A stretch of DNA of 64,000 nucleotides from positions 1 to 64,000 of the forward strand of contig NZ_JAGJCF010000021.1 in the NCBI RefSeq assembly GCF_017815135.1, given 5' to 3'. This document shows, one piece after another, positions 55,487 to 63,116 of the stretch (positions are counted from its first letter, which is position 1; the number at the start of each line of letters is the position of its first letter). The notes below the pieces were generated by a model that was not told the DNA's origin, ran no database searches, and saw only the letters and a list, made by a program, of their open reading frames with translations. The DNA comes from Jiella mangrovi (GTDB taxonomy: Bacteria; Pseudomonadota; Alphaproteobacteria; Rhizobiales; Rhizobiaceae). A program made the translations under genes and the position numbers.

Positions 55487-57175
55487 ATGTACCGCTATGA
55501 TGAATTCGACGAACGTTTCGTGCGCGAACGCGTCGCCCAGTTCCGCGGCCAGGTCGAGCGGCGGCTCGACGGCTCGCTGAGCGAGGACGAGTTCAAGCCG
55601 TTGCGGCTGAAGAACGGGCTCTATCTCCAGCTCCACGCCTACATGCTGCGCATCGCTGTGCCCTACGGCACGATGAATAGCCGTCAGCTGCGCCAGCTGG
55701 CGCACATCGCCGAGACCTACGACAAGGGCTACGGCCACTTCACCACGCGCCAGAACCTGCAGTTCAACTGGCCGAAGCTGAAGGATGTGCCTGAGATCCT
55801 GGACCTTCTTGCCGATGTCGAGATGCACTGCATCCAGACCTCGGGCAACTGCATCCGCAACGTGACGTCGGACCAGTTTGCCGGCGTCGCCAAAGACGAG
55901 GTCGAGGACCCGCGCCCGACCGCCGAGCTCCTGCGCCAGTGGTCGAGCCTGCATCCGGAATTCGTCTGGCTGCCGCGCAAGTTCAAGATCGCGGTGACCG
56001 GCGCCGAGCACGACCGCGCGGCGATCAAGGTCCACGACATCGGGCTGAAGCTGAAACGCGACGATGCCGGCGAGATCGGCTACGAGGTGAGCGTCGGCGG
56101 CGGGCTCGGCCGGACGCCGATGATCGGCAAGATCATCAAGGACTTCCTGCCGAAGAGCGAGCTTCTCGCCTATCTCGAAGCCGTCATGCGCGTTTACAAT
56201 TCCGAAGGGCGGCGTGACAACAAGTACAAGGCACGCGTGAAAATTCTCGTCCACGAAACCGGCGAGGACGAGTTCCGCGCGATGGTGGAAGAGGAATACG
56301 CCAAGCTGGATGGACCGACCATCAACGCGCCGCAGGAAGAGGTCGAGCGGATCGCGGCCTATTTCGCCTCGCCCGCCTACGAGACGCTGCCCGAAACGTC
56401 GGCGACGCTCGCGAAGGCGCAGGCCAACGATCCGGCGCTCGCACGCTTCGTCGAGCAGAACGGCTTTGCCCACAAGCAGCCGGGCTATATCGCGCTCACC
56501 ATCGCGCTGAAGGAGATCGGCGCGGTGCCCGGTGACATGAGTGCCGCCCAGATGCGTGCCTTCGCCGACATCGCCGAGCGCTATTCCTTCGACGAGTTCC
56601 GCGTCACCCACAGCCAGAACCTCGTCCTGCCGCATGTGAAGCAGGACGACGTCCCGGCCGTTTTCGCGGCGCTGAAGGAAGCCGGCCTCGCCTCCGCCAA
56701 TGCCGGCCTGATCACCGACATCATCGCCTGCCCGGGCCTCGACTACTGTGCCCTGGCAACGGCGAAATCGATCCCGATCGCCCAGGCGATCGCCAAGACC
56801 TTCGCTGACGAGGAGCGCCAGAAGAAGATCGGCCTCCTGCCGATCAAGATTTCCGGCTGCATCAACGCCTGCGGCCATCACCATGTCGGTGCGATCGGGA
56901 TTCTGGGGCTCGAAAAGGGCGGCCGCGAGAACTACCAGATCACCGTCGGCGGCGATGCCAGCGAGCATGCCGCCCTTGGCGAACGGCTCGGCCCCGGCAT
57001 CGACGCGGCGGACGTGCCGGCCGCGATCGAGGCGATCGTCGAGACCTATCTTGGCGAGAAACAAGGTGGCGAAAGCTTCATGGAGACCGTCCGCCGGACC
57101 GGCCCCGAGCCGTTCAAGGCCGGGTTCACCGCCTTCATCGAAAGCCGGACACTCGAGACGGAGGCCGTCGGCTGA
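55487..57175 (+). CDS. cysI: Assimilatory sulfite reductase (siroheme, 4Fe-4S) CysI
   Basis: A 562-residue nitrite/sulfite-reductase-family enzyme that reduces sulfite to sulfide. Ferrodoxin-like half-domains repeat; the siroheme/4Fe-4S ligands appear as CPGLDYCALA (about 430) and CINACGHHHVG (about 468). TTRQNLQFNW and RNVTSDQFAGV are the substrate-side motifs. The gene order and the DUF2849/DUF934 neighbours support a sulfite rather than nitrite role. AAGGGA lies seven bases before ATG 55487. It shares one base with the DUF934 start. Confidence 0.92.
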   Translation: MYRYDEFDERFVRERVAQFRGQVERRLDGSLSEDEFKPLRLKNGLYLQLHAYMLRIAVPYGTMNSRQLRQLAHIAETYDKGYGHFTTRQNLQFNWPKLKDVPEILDLLADVEMHCIQTSGNCIRNVTSDQFAGVAKDEVEDPRPTAELLRQWSSLHPEFVWLPRKFKIAVTGAEHDRAAIKVHDIGLKLKRDDAGEIGYEVSVGGGLGRTPMIGKIIKDFLPKSELLAYLEAVMRVYNSEGRRDNKYKARVKILVHETGEDEFRAMVEEEYAKLDGPTINAPQEEVERIAAYFASPAYETLPETSATLAKAQANDPALARFVEQNGFAHKQPGYIALTIALKEIGAVPGDMSAAQMRAFADIAERYSFDEFRVTHSQNLVLPHVKQDDVPAVFAALKEAGLASANAGLITDIIACPGLDYCALATAKSIPIAQAIAKTFADEERQKKIGLLPIKISGCINACGHHHVGAIGILGLEKGGRENYQITVGGDASEHAALGERLGPGIDAADVPAAIEAIVETYLGEKQGGESFMETVRRTGPEPFKAGFTAFIESRTLETEAVG

Positions 57176-57690
57176 TGACGCTGATCACCGAACAGGGCGC
57201 GGTGGAGGACCGCTTCACCCGCGCCGATACGCTGGAGGCGGCGCTTGCCGCCGATGGCCCCGTTTTGATCCCGCTGTGGCTCGTGGCAGAATATGCGAAG
57301 GTCCGTCCGCAGGCCGAGTTCGGCCTCTCGGTGACGGGTTCGACCGCGATCGAGGACGTCGCCCCGCATCTTGCGAAAGTCTCGCTGGTTGCGGTCGAAT
57401 TTGCCGCCTTCGCCGACGGGCGCGGCTTTTCGCTGGCGCAGAAGATCCTGCGCGAGGGATATCAGGGGGTTCTTCGCGCCTCCGGCCCGCTGATCGCCGA
57501 TGAGTTCGCCGACGCGCTCGCCTGCGGATTCACCGAGGTCGAGCTGCCGGAGACGCTGGCGAACCGGCAGCCGGTGCAGCAATGGCTGGCGGCCAAGGAT
57601 ACGATGAGCGATCATTATCAGAGCGGCTACGGGAGAGGGCCGAGCATTCTTCAAAAGCGCCATGCCGCGCGCAAAGGAGCAAGCGCATGA
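57175..57690 (+). CDS. DUF934 protein
   Basis: A 171-residue member of DUF934, characteristically placed between cysI and cysH in alpha- and betaproteobacteria. It has the PLWLVAEYAK-like and VAVEFAAFADGRGFSLAQKIL regions typical of the family, and a basic C-terminal tail. The function is unknown; it is inferred to assist CysI. It overlaps cysI by one base and cysH by ATGA. Confidence 0.88.
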   Translation: MTLITEQGAVEDRFTRADTLEAALAADGPVLIPLWLVAEYAKVRPQAEFGLSVTGSTAIEDVAPHLAKVSLVAVEFAAFADGRGFSLAQKILREGYQGVLRASGPLIADEFADALACGFTEVELPETLANRQPVQQWLAAKDTMSDHYQSGYGRGPSILQKRHAARKGASA

Positions 57691-58433
57691 CCCAGGATCC
57701 CGCACGCCTCGCCGAAACGCTCAATGCCGATTTCGGCCAGCTGTCTCCTCTCGACCGTCTCGTGAAGCTGCGCGAGGAAGTGAAGGGCCGCATCGTCTTC
57801 ACCACCAGTCTTGGCCTCGAAGACCAGATGCTGACCCATCTCATCTTCTCCAACAACATCAAGATCGAGGTCGTCACCCTCGACACCGGCCGGCTCTATC
57901 CGGAGACCTACGACGTCTGGCGGCTGTCGGAGGAAAAATACGGCAAGCGCATCCACGCCAAATATCCCAAGGGCGAAGCGCTGGAGAACCTGATCGAGGA
58001 ACAGGGGATCGACGGTTTCTACTACGCCAAGGAATTCCGGCTCAATTGCTGCGGCATTCGCAAGGTCGAGCCGCTCGGCCGGGCGCTCGACGGCGCCGCG
58101 GCATGGGTGACCGGCCTTCGCGGCGACCAGTCGCAGAACCGGCTGTCGATGACGTTCGTCAATTACGAAACCCAGAAGTCGCTCATCAAGGCGAACCCGC
58201 TGCTCGATCTGTCGCGTGACGACATCGCCCGCTTCAATGCCGACCACGGCGTTCCGGTCAACGCGCTCCATGACAAGGGCTTCCCCTCGATCGGCTGCGC
58301 GCCCTGCACGCGGGCCATCCAGCCCGGCGAGCCCGAGCGGGCGGGCCGCTGGTGGTGGGAGGACGACACCAAGCGGGAATGCGGCCTGCACGTGCCAGCC
58401 GCCACGGCCTCGAGCGAGGTCGCCGGGGCCTGA
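57687..58433 (+). CDS. cysH: Adenylyl-sulfate (APS) reductase, CysH family
   Basis: A 248-residue thioredoxin-dependent reductase that turns APS to sulfite. The iron-sulfur cysteine pairs NCCGIRK (about 122-128) and GCAPCTR (about 206-212) mark the 4Fe-4S APS-reductase branch rather than the PAPS branch; the catalytic Cys is in ECGLH at the C-terminus. TSLGLEDQM and TGLRGDQS are the substrate-loop motifs. This fits the absence of an APS kinase domain in CysN. It overlaps DUF934. Confidence 0.93.
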   Translation: MTQDPARLAETLNADFGQLSPLDRLVKLREEVKGRIVFTTSLGLEDQMLTHLIFSNNIKIEVVTLDTGRLYPETYDVWRLSEEKYGKRIHAKYPKGEALENLIEEQGIDGFYYAKEFRLNCCGIRKVEPLGRALDGAAAWVTGLRGDQSQNRLSMTFVNYETQKSLIKANPLLDLSRDDIARFNADHGVPVNALHDKGFPSIGCAPCTRAIQPGEPERAGRWWWEDDTKRECGLHVPAATASSEVAGA

Positions 58434-59003
58434 GATGTGCTGCCCTCGTCCTTCGAGGCCGCCGGCGGCGGCACCTCAGGATGAGGGGACACGTCGCGGG
58501 CAGTCGCAACACGGCATCCCAGTAGCCCCTCATCCTGAGGCGCGAGCGTAGCGAGCCTCGAAGGGCGAGGGGCGCCCGGCGCAGCCATCAAAGCCTCGTC
58601 ATCCCGGGCTTGACCTTGGATCCATGCCTCTGCGGCACAGCGACGAACCGGTTCGTGACCTGGCGCGTGGGTCCGATCCGACTTGGCTGCTCGAACGATT
58701 TGGAATGGATCCCGGGTCAGGCCCGGGATGACGAAACCGGGAGCGGCGCGGCGTTTCAATAGCCCCTCATCCTGAGGTGCCGCTGCAGGCGGCCTCGAAG
58801 GGCGAGGGGCGCTCGGGACCGTCGGCAGTCCGCCGCGACGCAGGGCGAACGCCAACCCTCTCCGCGCCGTCATCCTTCGGGACAGGTCCAAGGATGACGA
58901 CATCGATGCTGGCGCCGCCTCCCTCGTGGCTGCGTCTGGTTGGAAGGCGTCCGCTCCGCGACAGAAGCGACACCTCCGTACGAACAACAAGGGCTTCCAC
59001 CCA
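58434..59003. other. Repeat block separating cysH from cysD
   Basis: 570 bases without a supported gene. They are packed with palindromic repeats (58444-58573, 58599-58733, 58763-58812, 58869-58898) of two families. The block splits the sulfate genes into two parts, so cysDN likely has its own promoter close to 58900-59000. Confidence 0.6.
58444..58898. repeat. Cluster of mixed palindromic repeats
   Basis: Two classes alternate. One is the CCTCATCCTGAGG...CCTCGAAGGGCGAGG class (58444-58487, 58527-58573, 58763-58812). The other is the GTCATCCCGGG.../ATGGATCCCGGG...GATGACG class (about 58599-58624, 58705-58733, and a diverged 58869-58898). They occur in both orientations. A worn copy of the second class lies at 3206-3234. 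Confidence 0.75.
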
Positions 59004-59906
59004 ATGAAGCACATGACCCATCTTCAACGGCTCGAGGCAGAGTCGATCTTCATCATCCGCGAGGTGGCGGCGAGCGCCGAGAACCCGGTGATGCTCTATT
59101 CCATCGGCAAGGATTCGGCGGTGATGCTGCATCTCGCCATGAAGGCCTTCAAGCCCGGCAAACCGCCCTTTCCGCTGCTTCACGTCGATACGACCTGGAA
59201 GTTCAGGGAGATGATCGAATTCCGCGACCGGATCGCCCGGGAGCTCGGCGTCGATCTCATCGTCCACACCAACCAGGAGGGCGTTCGGGCCGGCATCAAC
59301 CCGTTCTCCTCCGGCTCGCGCGTCCACACCGACGTGATGAAGACCGAGGCGCTGAAACAGGCGCTCGACAAGTACAAGTTCGACGCGGCTTTCGGCGGGG
59401 CGCGGCGCGACGAGGAAAAGAGCCGCGCCAAGGAGCGCGTGTTCTCGCTGCGCACGCCCGAGCATCGCTGGGACGCCAAGAACCAGCGGCCCGAGCCCTG
59501 GAAGCTCTTCAACACCCGCAAGAAGAAGGGCGAGAGCTTCCGCGTCTTCCCCCTGTCCAACTGGACCGAGCAGGACGTGTGGGACTACATCGCGATCGAG
59601 AACATTCCCGTCGTGCCGCTGTATTTCGCCGCTCCCCGCCCGATCGTGAGGCGCGACGGCGCGCTGATCATGCGTGACGACGAGCGCATGGAGCTCAAGC
59701 CCGGCGAGAGCGTCGAGACGATGATGGTCCGCTTTCGCACGCTCGGCTGCTACCCGCTGACGGGCGCGGTCGAATCCACCGCCACCAACCTTCAGGACGT
59801 GATCTCAGAAATGCGCGGCTCGCGGGTTTCCGAGCGCCAGGGCCGGGTCATCGACCAGGATTCGGGCGCATCGATGGAAGAAAAGAAGCAGGAAGGTTAC
59901 TTCTGA
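59004..59906 (+). CDS. cysD: Sulfate adenylyltransferase subunit 2 (CysD)
   Basis: A 300-residue ATP sulfurylase catalytic subunit of the adenine-nucleotide alpha-hydrolase fold, forming APS with Cys[14 protein letters not shown] (about 33-45) is the PP-loop, followed by [28 protein letters not shown] and [15 protein letters not shown]. The ATG at 59004 (or Met4) is preferred. The stop overlaps cysN (TGATG). Confidence 0.96.
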   Translation: MKHMTHLQRLEAESIFIIREVAASAENPVMLYSIGKDSAVMLHLAMKAFKPGKPPFPLLHVDTTWKFREMIEFRDRIARELGVDLIVHTNQEGVRAGINPFSSGSRVHTDVMKTEALKQALDKYKFDAAFGGARRDEEKSRAKERVFSLRTPEHRWDAKNQRPEPWKLFNTRKKKGESFRVFPLSNWTEQDVWDYIAIENIPVVPLYFAAPRPIVRRDGALIMRDDERMELKPGESVETMMVRFRTLGCYPLTGAVESTATNLQDVISEMRGSRVSERQGRVIDQDSGASMEEKKQEGYF

Positions 59907-61633
59907 TGACCGGTTCACTCCAGGCCCGACGCCTTCCCGACGAGGCGGATCTCGCCCAGACCTCGACGCCGGCAGCCCTTGCGGACGAGGCATTCGCCGG
60001 CCCTGCGCCGGACGATGTGGCCTCCGGCGCGGTGGTCGATCCGCAGGCGCATATGCAGCCGGTCGTCGCGCCGGCCGCCTCGCTTCTGCGCTTCATCACC
60101 TGCGGCTCCGTCGACGACGGCAAGTCGACGCTGATCGGCCGCCTGCTCTTCGAGACCAATTCCGTCTTCGACGACCAGATGGAGGCGCTGAAGCGCGATT
60201 CGAAGAAATTCGGCACGACCGGCGAGGATCTCGATTTCGCCCTTCTCGTCGACGGGCTGTCCGCCGAGCGCGAGCAGGGCATCACCATCGACGTCGCCTA
60301 TCGCTATTTCTCCACCGGCAACCGCGCCTTCATCATCGCCGATACGCCGGGTCACGAGCAATATACCCGCAACATGGCGACGGGTGCCTCCCAGGCCGAG
60401 CTCGCCATCATCCTCGTCGACGCGCGCAAGGGCATCCTGCCGCAGACCCGGCGGCATTCCTTCATCACGTCCCTCGTCGGCATCAAGTCGGTGATCATCG
60501 CCGTCAACAAGATGGACCTCGTCGATTATTCCGAGGAGCGGTTCGAGGAGATCAAGCGCGGCTATCAGGCCATCCTGCCGCAGCTCGCCTTCACAGACGT
60601 CACCTTCGTGCCGGTCTCGGCGAAGGCTGGCGACAACATCGTCGCGCGCTCGGCCAACACCCCCTGGTATGACGGGGAAACACTCCTTGAGCGCCTCGAG
60701 TCGGTCGAGCCCGAGACTTTCGATGCCGGCGCCGAGCCGTTCCGGATGCCGGTGCAGTGGGTGAATCGGCCGAATCTCGATTTTAGGGGCTTTTCAGGCT
60801 CGATCGTCGGCGGTCGCATCACCAAAGGCGACGCCATCGTCGCGCTGCCGTCGGGCGGGCGCTCCCATGTGAAGGCCGTCTACGGCCCCGATGGCGAGGT
60901 GGGCAGCGCCGAGGCGGGCGAGGCCGTGACGATAACGCTTCGTGACGAGATCGACGTCTCGCGCGGCGACGTTCTGACCTCCGCGGACGCCCCGGCGGGT
61001 GTCTCGCGCCAGTTTGCCGGCGATCTTTTGTGGATGGCGAGCCGGCCGCTGATCCGCGGCGGACGGCTGATCCTCAAGCTCGGCAGCGTCCAGACGCCGG
61101 TGACGTTGTCGGCGCTTGACGCGGCGATCGACATTCACTCCTACGAGGCCAAGCCCGCCGACGCCCTGACCATGAACGAGATCGGCCGGGTCGCCCTCAC
61201 CGCCGAGCGGCCGATCGTCGCGCTCACCTACGAGCAGAATCGCGAACTCGGCGCCTTCATCCTCATCGATCCGGTCAGCAACGAGACGGTGGCCCTCGGT
61301 GTCGTGCGTTCGGTCGGTGGTCCCGAAGAAGCTGCGGCGGAAAGCCCGAGCGAAGAGCGCAATGGCCTCAGAAGAGTGTGGGATCTGTGGCTGGGCGAGG
61401 CCGCGCGCGACGACGTCGCCCACCGCAAGGCAAAGATCGGCGCGCGGATCGCCGGCTCGGTGCTGGTCGGCTTCCTGGCGCTGATCTTCACGATGCCGCT
61501 GGTCCTCGCGCTCGTCCTTGCCGTTCTCGACTTCGTTTTGCGGCCGTTCCTTGCGGTCGCGTTTGGTGCCGATCACCTGCCGGAGAGCAGGCGGATCGAT
61601 CCGACGGTGGTCGATGACGGGGGCGGCATATGA
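59906..61633 (+). CDS. cysN: Sulfate adenylyltransferase subunit 1 (CysN) with a C-terminal membrane tail
   Basis: A 575-residue GTPase that drives APS synthesis with CysD. After a ~55-residue low-complexity N-terminus come the P-loop GSVDDGKST (67-75), DTPGHEQY (147-154) and NKMD, then the two EF-Tu-like beta barrels ending near residue 472. Relatives may carry a CysC kinase domain; here there is none. Instead residues 500-575 form a tail with a long hydrophobic stretch (about 515-554, FLALIFTMPLVLALVLAVLDFVL) and a short polar end, suggesting membrane attachment. The frame is continuous. It overlaps a small ORF by ATGA. Confidence 0.9.
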   Translation: MTGSLQARRLPDEADLAQTSTPAALADEAFAGPAPDDVASGAVVDPQAHMQPVVAPAASLLRFITCGSVDDGKSTLIGRLLFETNSVFDDQMEALKRDSKKFGTTGEDLDFALLVDGLSAEREQGITIDVAYRYFSTGNRAFIIADTPGHEQYTRNMATGASQAELAIILVDARKGILPQTRRHSFITSLVGIKSVIIAVNKMDLVDYSEERFEEIKRGYQAILPQLAFTDVTFVPVSAKAGDNIVARSANTPWYDGETLLERLESVEPETFDAGAEPFRMPVQWVNRPNLDFRGFSGSIVGGRITKGDAIVALPSGGRSHVKAVYGPDGEVGSAEAGEAVTITLRDEIDVSRGDVLTSADAPAGVSRQFAGDLLWMASRPLIRGGRLILKLGSVQTPVTLSALDAAIDIHSYEAKPADALTMNEIGRVALTAERPIVALTYEQNRELGAFILIDPVSNETVALGVVRSVGGPEEAAAESPSEERNGLRRVWDLWLGEAARDDVAHRKAKIGARIAGSVLVGFLALIFTMPLVLALVLAVLDFVLRPFLAVAFGADHLPESRRIDPTVVDDGGGI

Positions 61634-61797
61634 TGGCGAGCTGCGTCGAACGCGACGGCGAAGGCGAGAGCGATGGTTTTCGTCCGATCGGCGGCGAGCT
61701 GCGCCGCTACCGCCCGCCGAAGCCGGTGCTCGAATGGCTGCAGCTAGGCGGTGCCGTTCTGCTCTGCGCGGCGCTGATCGGCGGCTTTCTCGGCTGA
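61630..61797 (+). CDS. 55-residue single-TM protein coupled to cysN
   Basis: The start overlaps the cysN stop as ATGA (61630-61633). The protein is about 55 residues, with an acidic N-terminus (ERDGEGESDG), an ELRRYRPPKP linker and a C-terminal transmembrane helix (WLQLGGAVLLCAALIGGFLG). It is too short for ordinary gene calling. The overlap with a membrane-tailed CysN and the coherent TM layout support expression. The family is not recognised; CysN membrane partnership is inferred. Confidence 0.6.
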   Translation: MMASCVERDGEGESDGFRPIGGELRRYRPPKPVLEWLQLGGAVLLCAALIGGFLG

Positions 61798-61879
61798 GGT
61801 CGCGGAGGCGGGCGACAGAAGCGGCGCCGCGCCAAACCGCGCCTTGCCGGCCGCCGCCGCATCGGCGATAGCCTCTGCC

Positions 61880-63001
61880 ATGCGCGACATCGTCCTCATC
61901 GGCGGCGGCCACGCCCATCTCTTCGTCCTCGAGGCCTTCGCCAGAAAGCCGCTCGACGGCGTGCGGCTGACCCTCGTCGCAAAGGAGGCGACGGCACCCT
62001 ATTCCGGCATGCTGCCCGGCCGTGTTTCCGGCCAGTATCCGATCGATGGCGGCCAAATCGATCTCGAACGCCTGGCGAAGCGGGCCGGCGCAAGGTTCAT
62101 CCATGCGGCGGCGAGCGCGATCGACCGGGACGAACGCACGGTCCTGATCGACGGCCATTCTCCCCTCCCCTACGGCCTCCTCTCCCTCGACATCGGCATC
62201 GTGCCCGACGTCTCCTCGATCGAGGGCGCGGCGCGATACGGCCTGGTCGTCAAGCCGATCTCGACCTTCCGGCGGAAGCTGACCGGTCTCCTTTCCGGCC
62301 TCTCCGAGGGCAGTATCGCCGACGTCGCCGTCGTCGGCGGGGGGCCGGCCGGGTTCGAACTCGCCCATGCCCTCAGAAAGCGCGCCGACGAGGCCGGCGT
62401 CCGCTCCCCGCGGCCCGTCGGGATCACGCTCCTCGCCGGCCGCCGGCTTCTCGACGGCCTGCCGGAGCGCGGTCGCCGCCTTGCCCGGCGCGCTCTGGAC
62501 GAGGCCGGGATCGATTGCATCGAGGGGATCCGTGCAGCCCGGATCGAAGCGGATGCGGTCATTCTGGCAGACGGACGGTCGATCCGCGCCGATGCGGTGC
62601 TCGTGACGACGGTCGCCGCAGCGCCGCCGATCCTTCGCCGGTCAGGCCTTGCCGTCGACGATGCGGGCTTTCTCAAGGTCCGCCCGAGCCTCCAGGCGGT
62701 GGACGACGACACGCTCTTTGCCGCCGGCGACTGCGTGACGCTTGTCGGCCAGGAGCGGCCGAAGGCCGGCGTCTTCGCCGTGCGTGAGGGACCGGTGCTG
62801 GCGGAGAACCTTCGCCGGGCGATCGAAGGAGGCAGACTGCGGAACTATCGGGCCCAGAGCGCCTATCTGATGCTTCTCGCCCTGTCGAACGGCGAGGCGA
62901 TTGCCGTTCGCAACGGCTTGGCGCTGCAAGCGCGCTTCGCCTACCGGCTGAAGGACCGGATCGATCGCGGCTTCGTCGATCGGTTCGCGCAACGCCCCTG
63001 A
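61880..63001 (+). CDS. SelD-associated-type pyridine nucleotide-disulfide oxidoreductase
   Basis: A 373-residue FAD/NAD(P) protein resembling the family often fused to the N-terminus of selenophosphate synthetase SelD. It starts with IVLIGGGHAHLFVLEAFA (FAD motif), TAPYSGMLPGRVSGQY, the second Rossmann motif VAVVGGGPAGFELA (about 150-163) and FAAGDCVTL near the C-terminus. No SelD domain is present. ATG 61880 is preferred to TTG 61844. It also looks like an NDH-2-type protein; the substrate is unknown. Confidence 0.82.
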   Translation: MRDIVLIGGGHAHLFVLEAFARKPLDGVRLTLVAKEATAPYSGMLPGRVSGQYPIDGGQIDLERLAKRAGARFIHAAASAIDRDERTVLIDGHSPLPYGLLSLDIGIVPDVSSIEGAARYGLVVKPISTFRRKLTGLLSGLSEGSIADVAVVGGGPAGFELAHALRKRADEAGVRSPRPVGITLLAGRRLLDGLPERGRRLARRALDEAGIDCIEGIRAARIEADAVILADGRSIRADAVLVTTVAAAPPILRRSGLAVDDAGFLKVRPSLQAVDDDTLFAAGDCVTLVGQERPKAGVFAVREGPVLAENLRRAIEGGRLRNYRAQSAYLMLLALSNGEAIAVRNGLALQARFAYRLKDRIDRGFVDRFAQRP

Positions 63002-63023
63002 AGAGCTTACGCAAAAGCTGATG

Positions 63024-63060
63024 CCAGCGGCGGCCCGGGAGAACGCCCCCGGAGCGCTGG
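63024..63060. terminator. Imperfect hairpin between convergent genes
   Basis: CCAGCG (63024-63029) pairs with CGCTGG (63055-63060) with a second inner GC stem. There is no T-tract. A bidirectional termination role is possible between the convergent flavoprotein and export genes. Confidence 0.35.
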
Positions 63061-63116
63061 TGGGAAGCCTGCGCGGCGATCGAGAGCCCTCTGCGCCCCG
63101 ATCGCCTGGGCAATCC

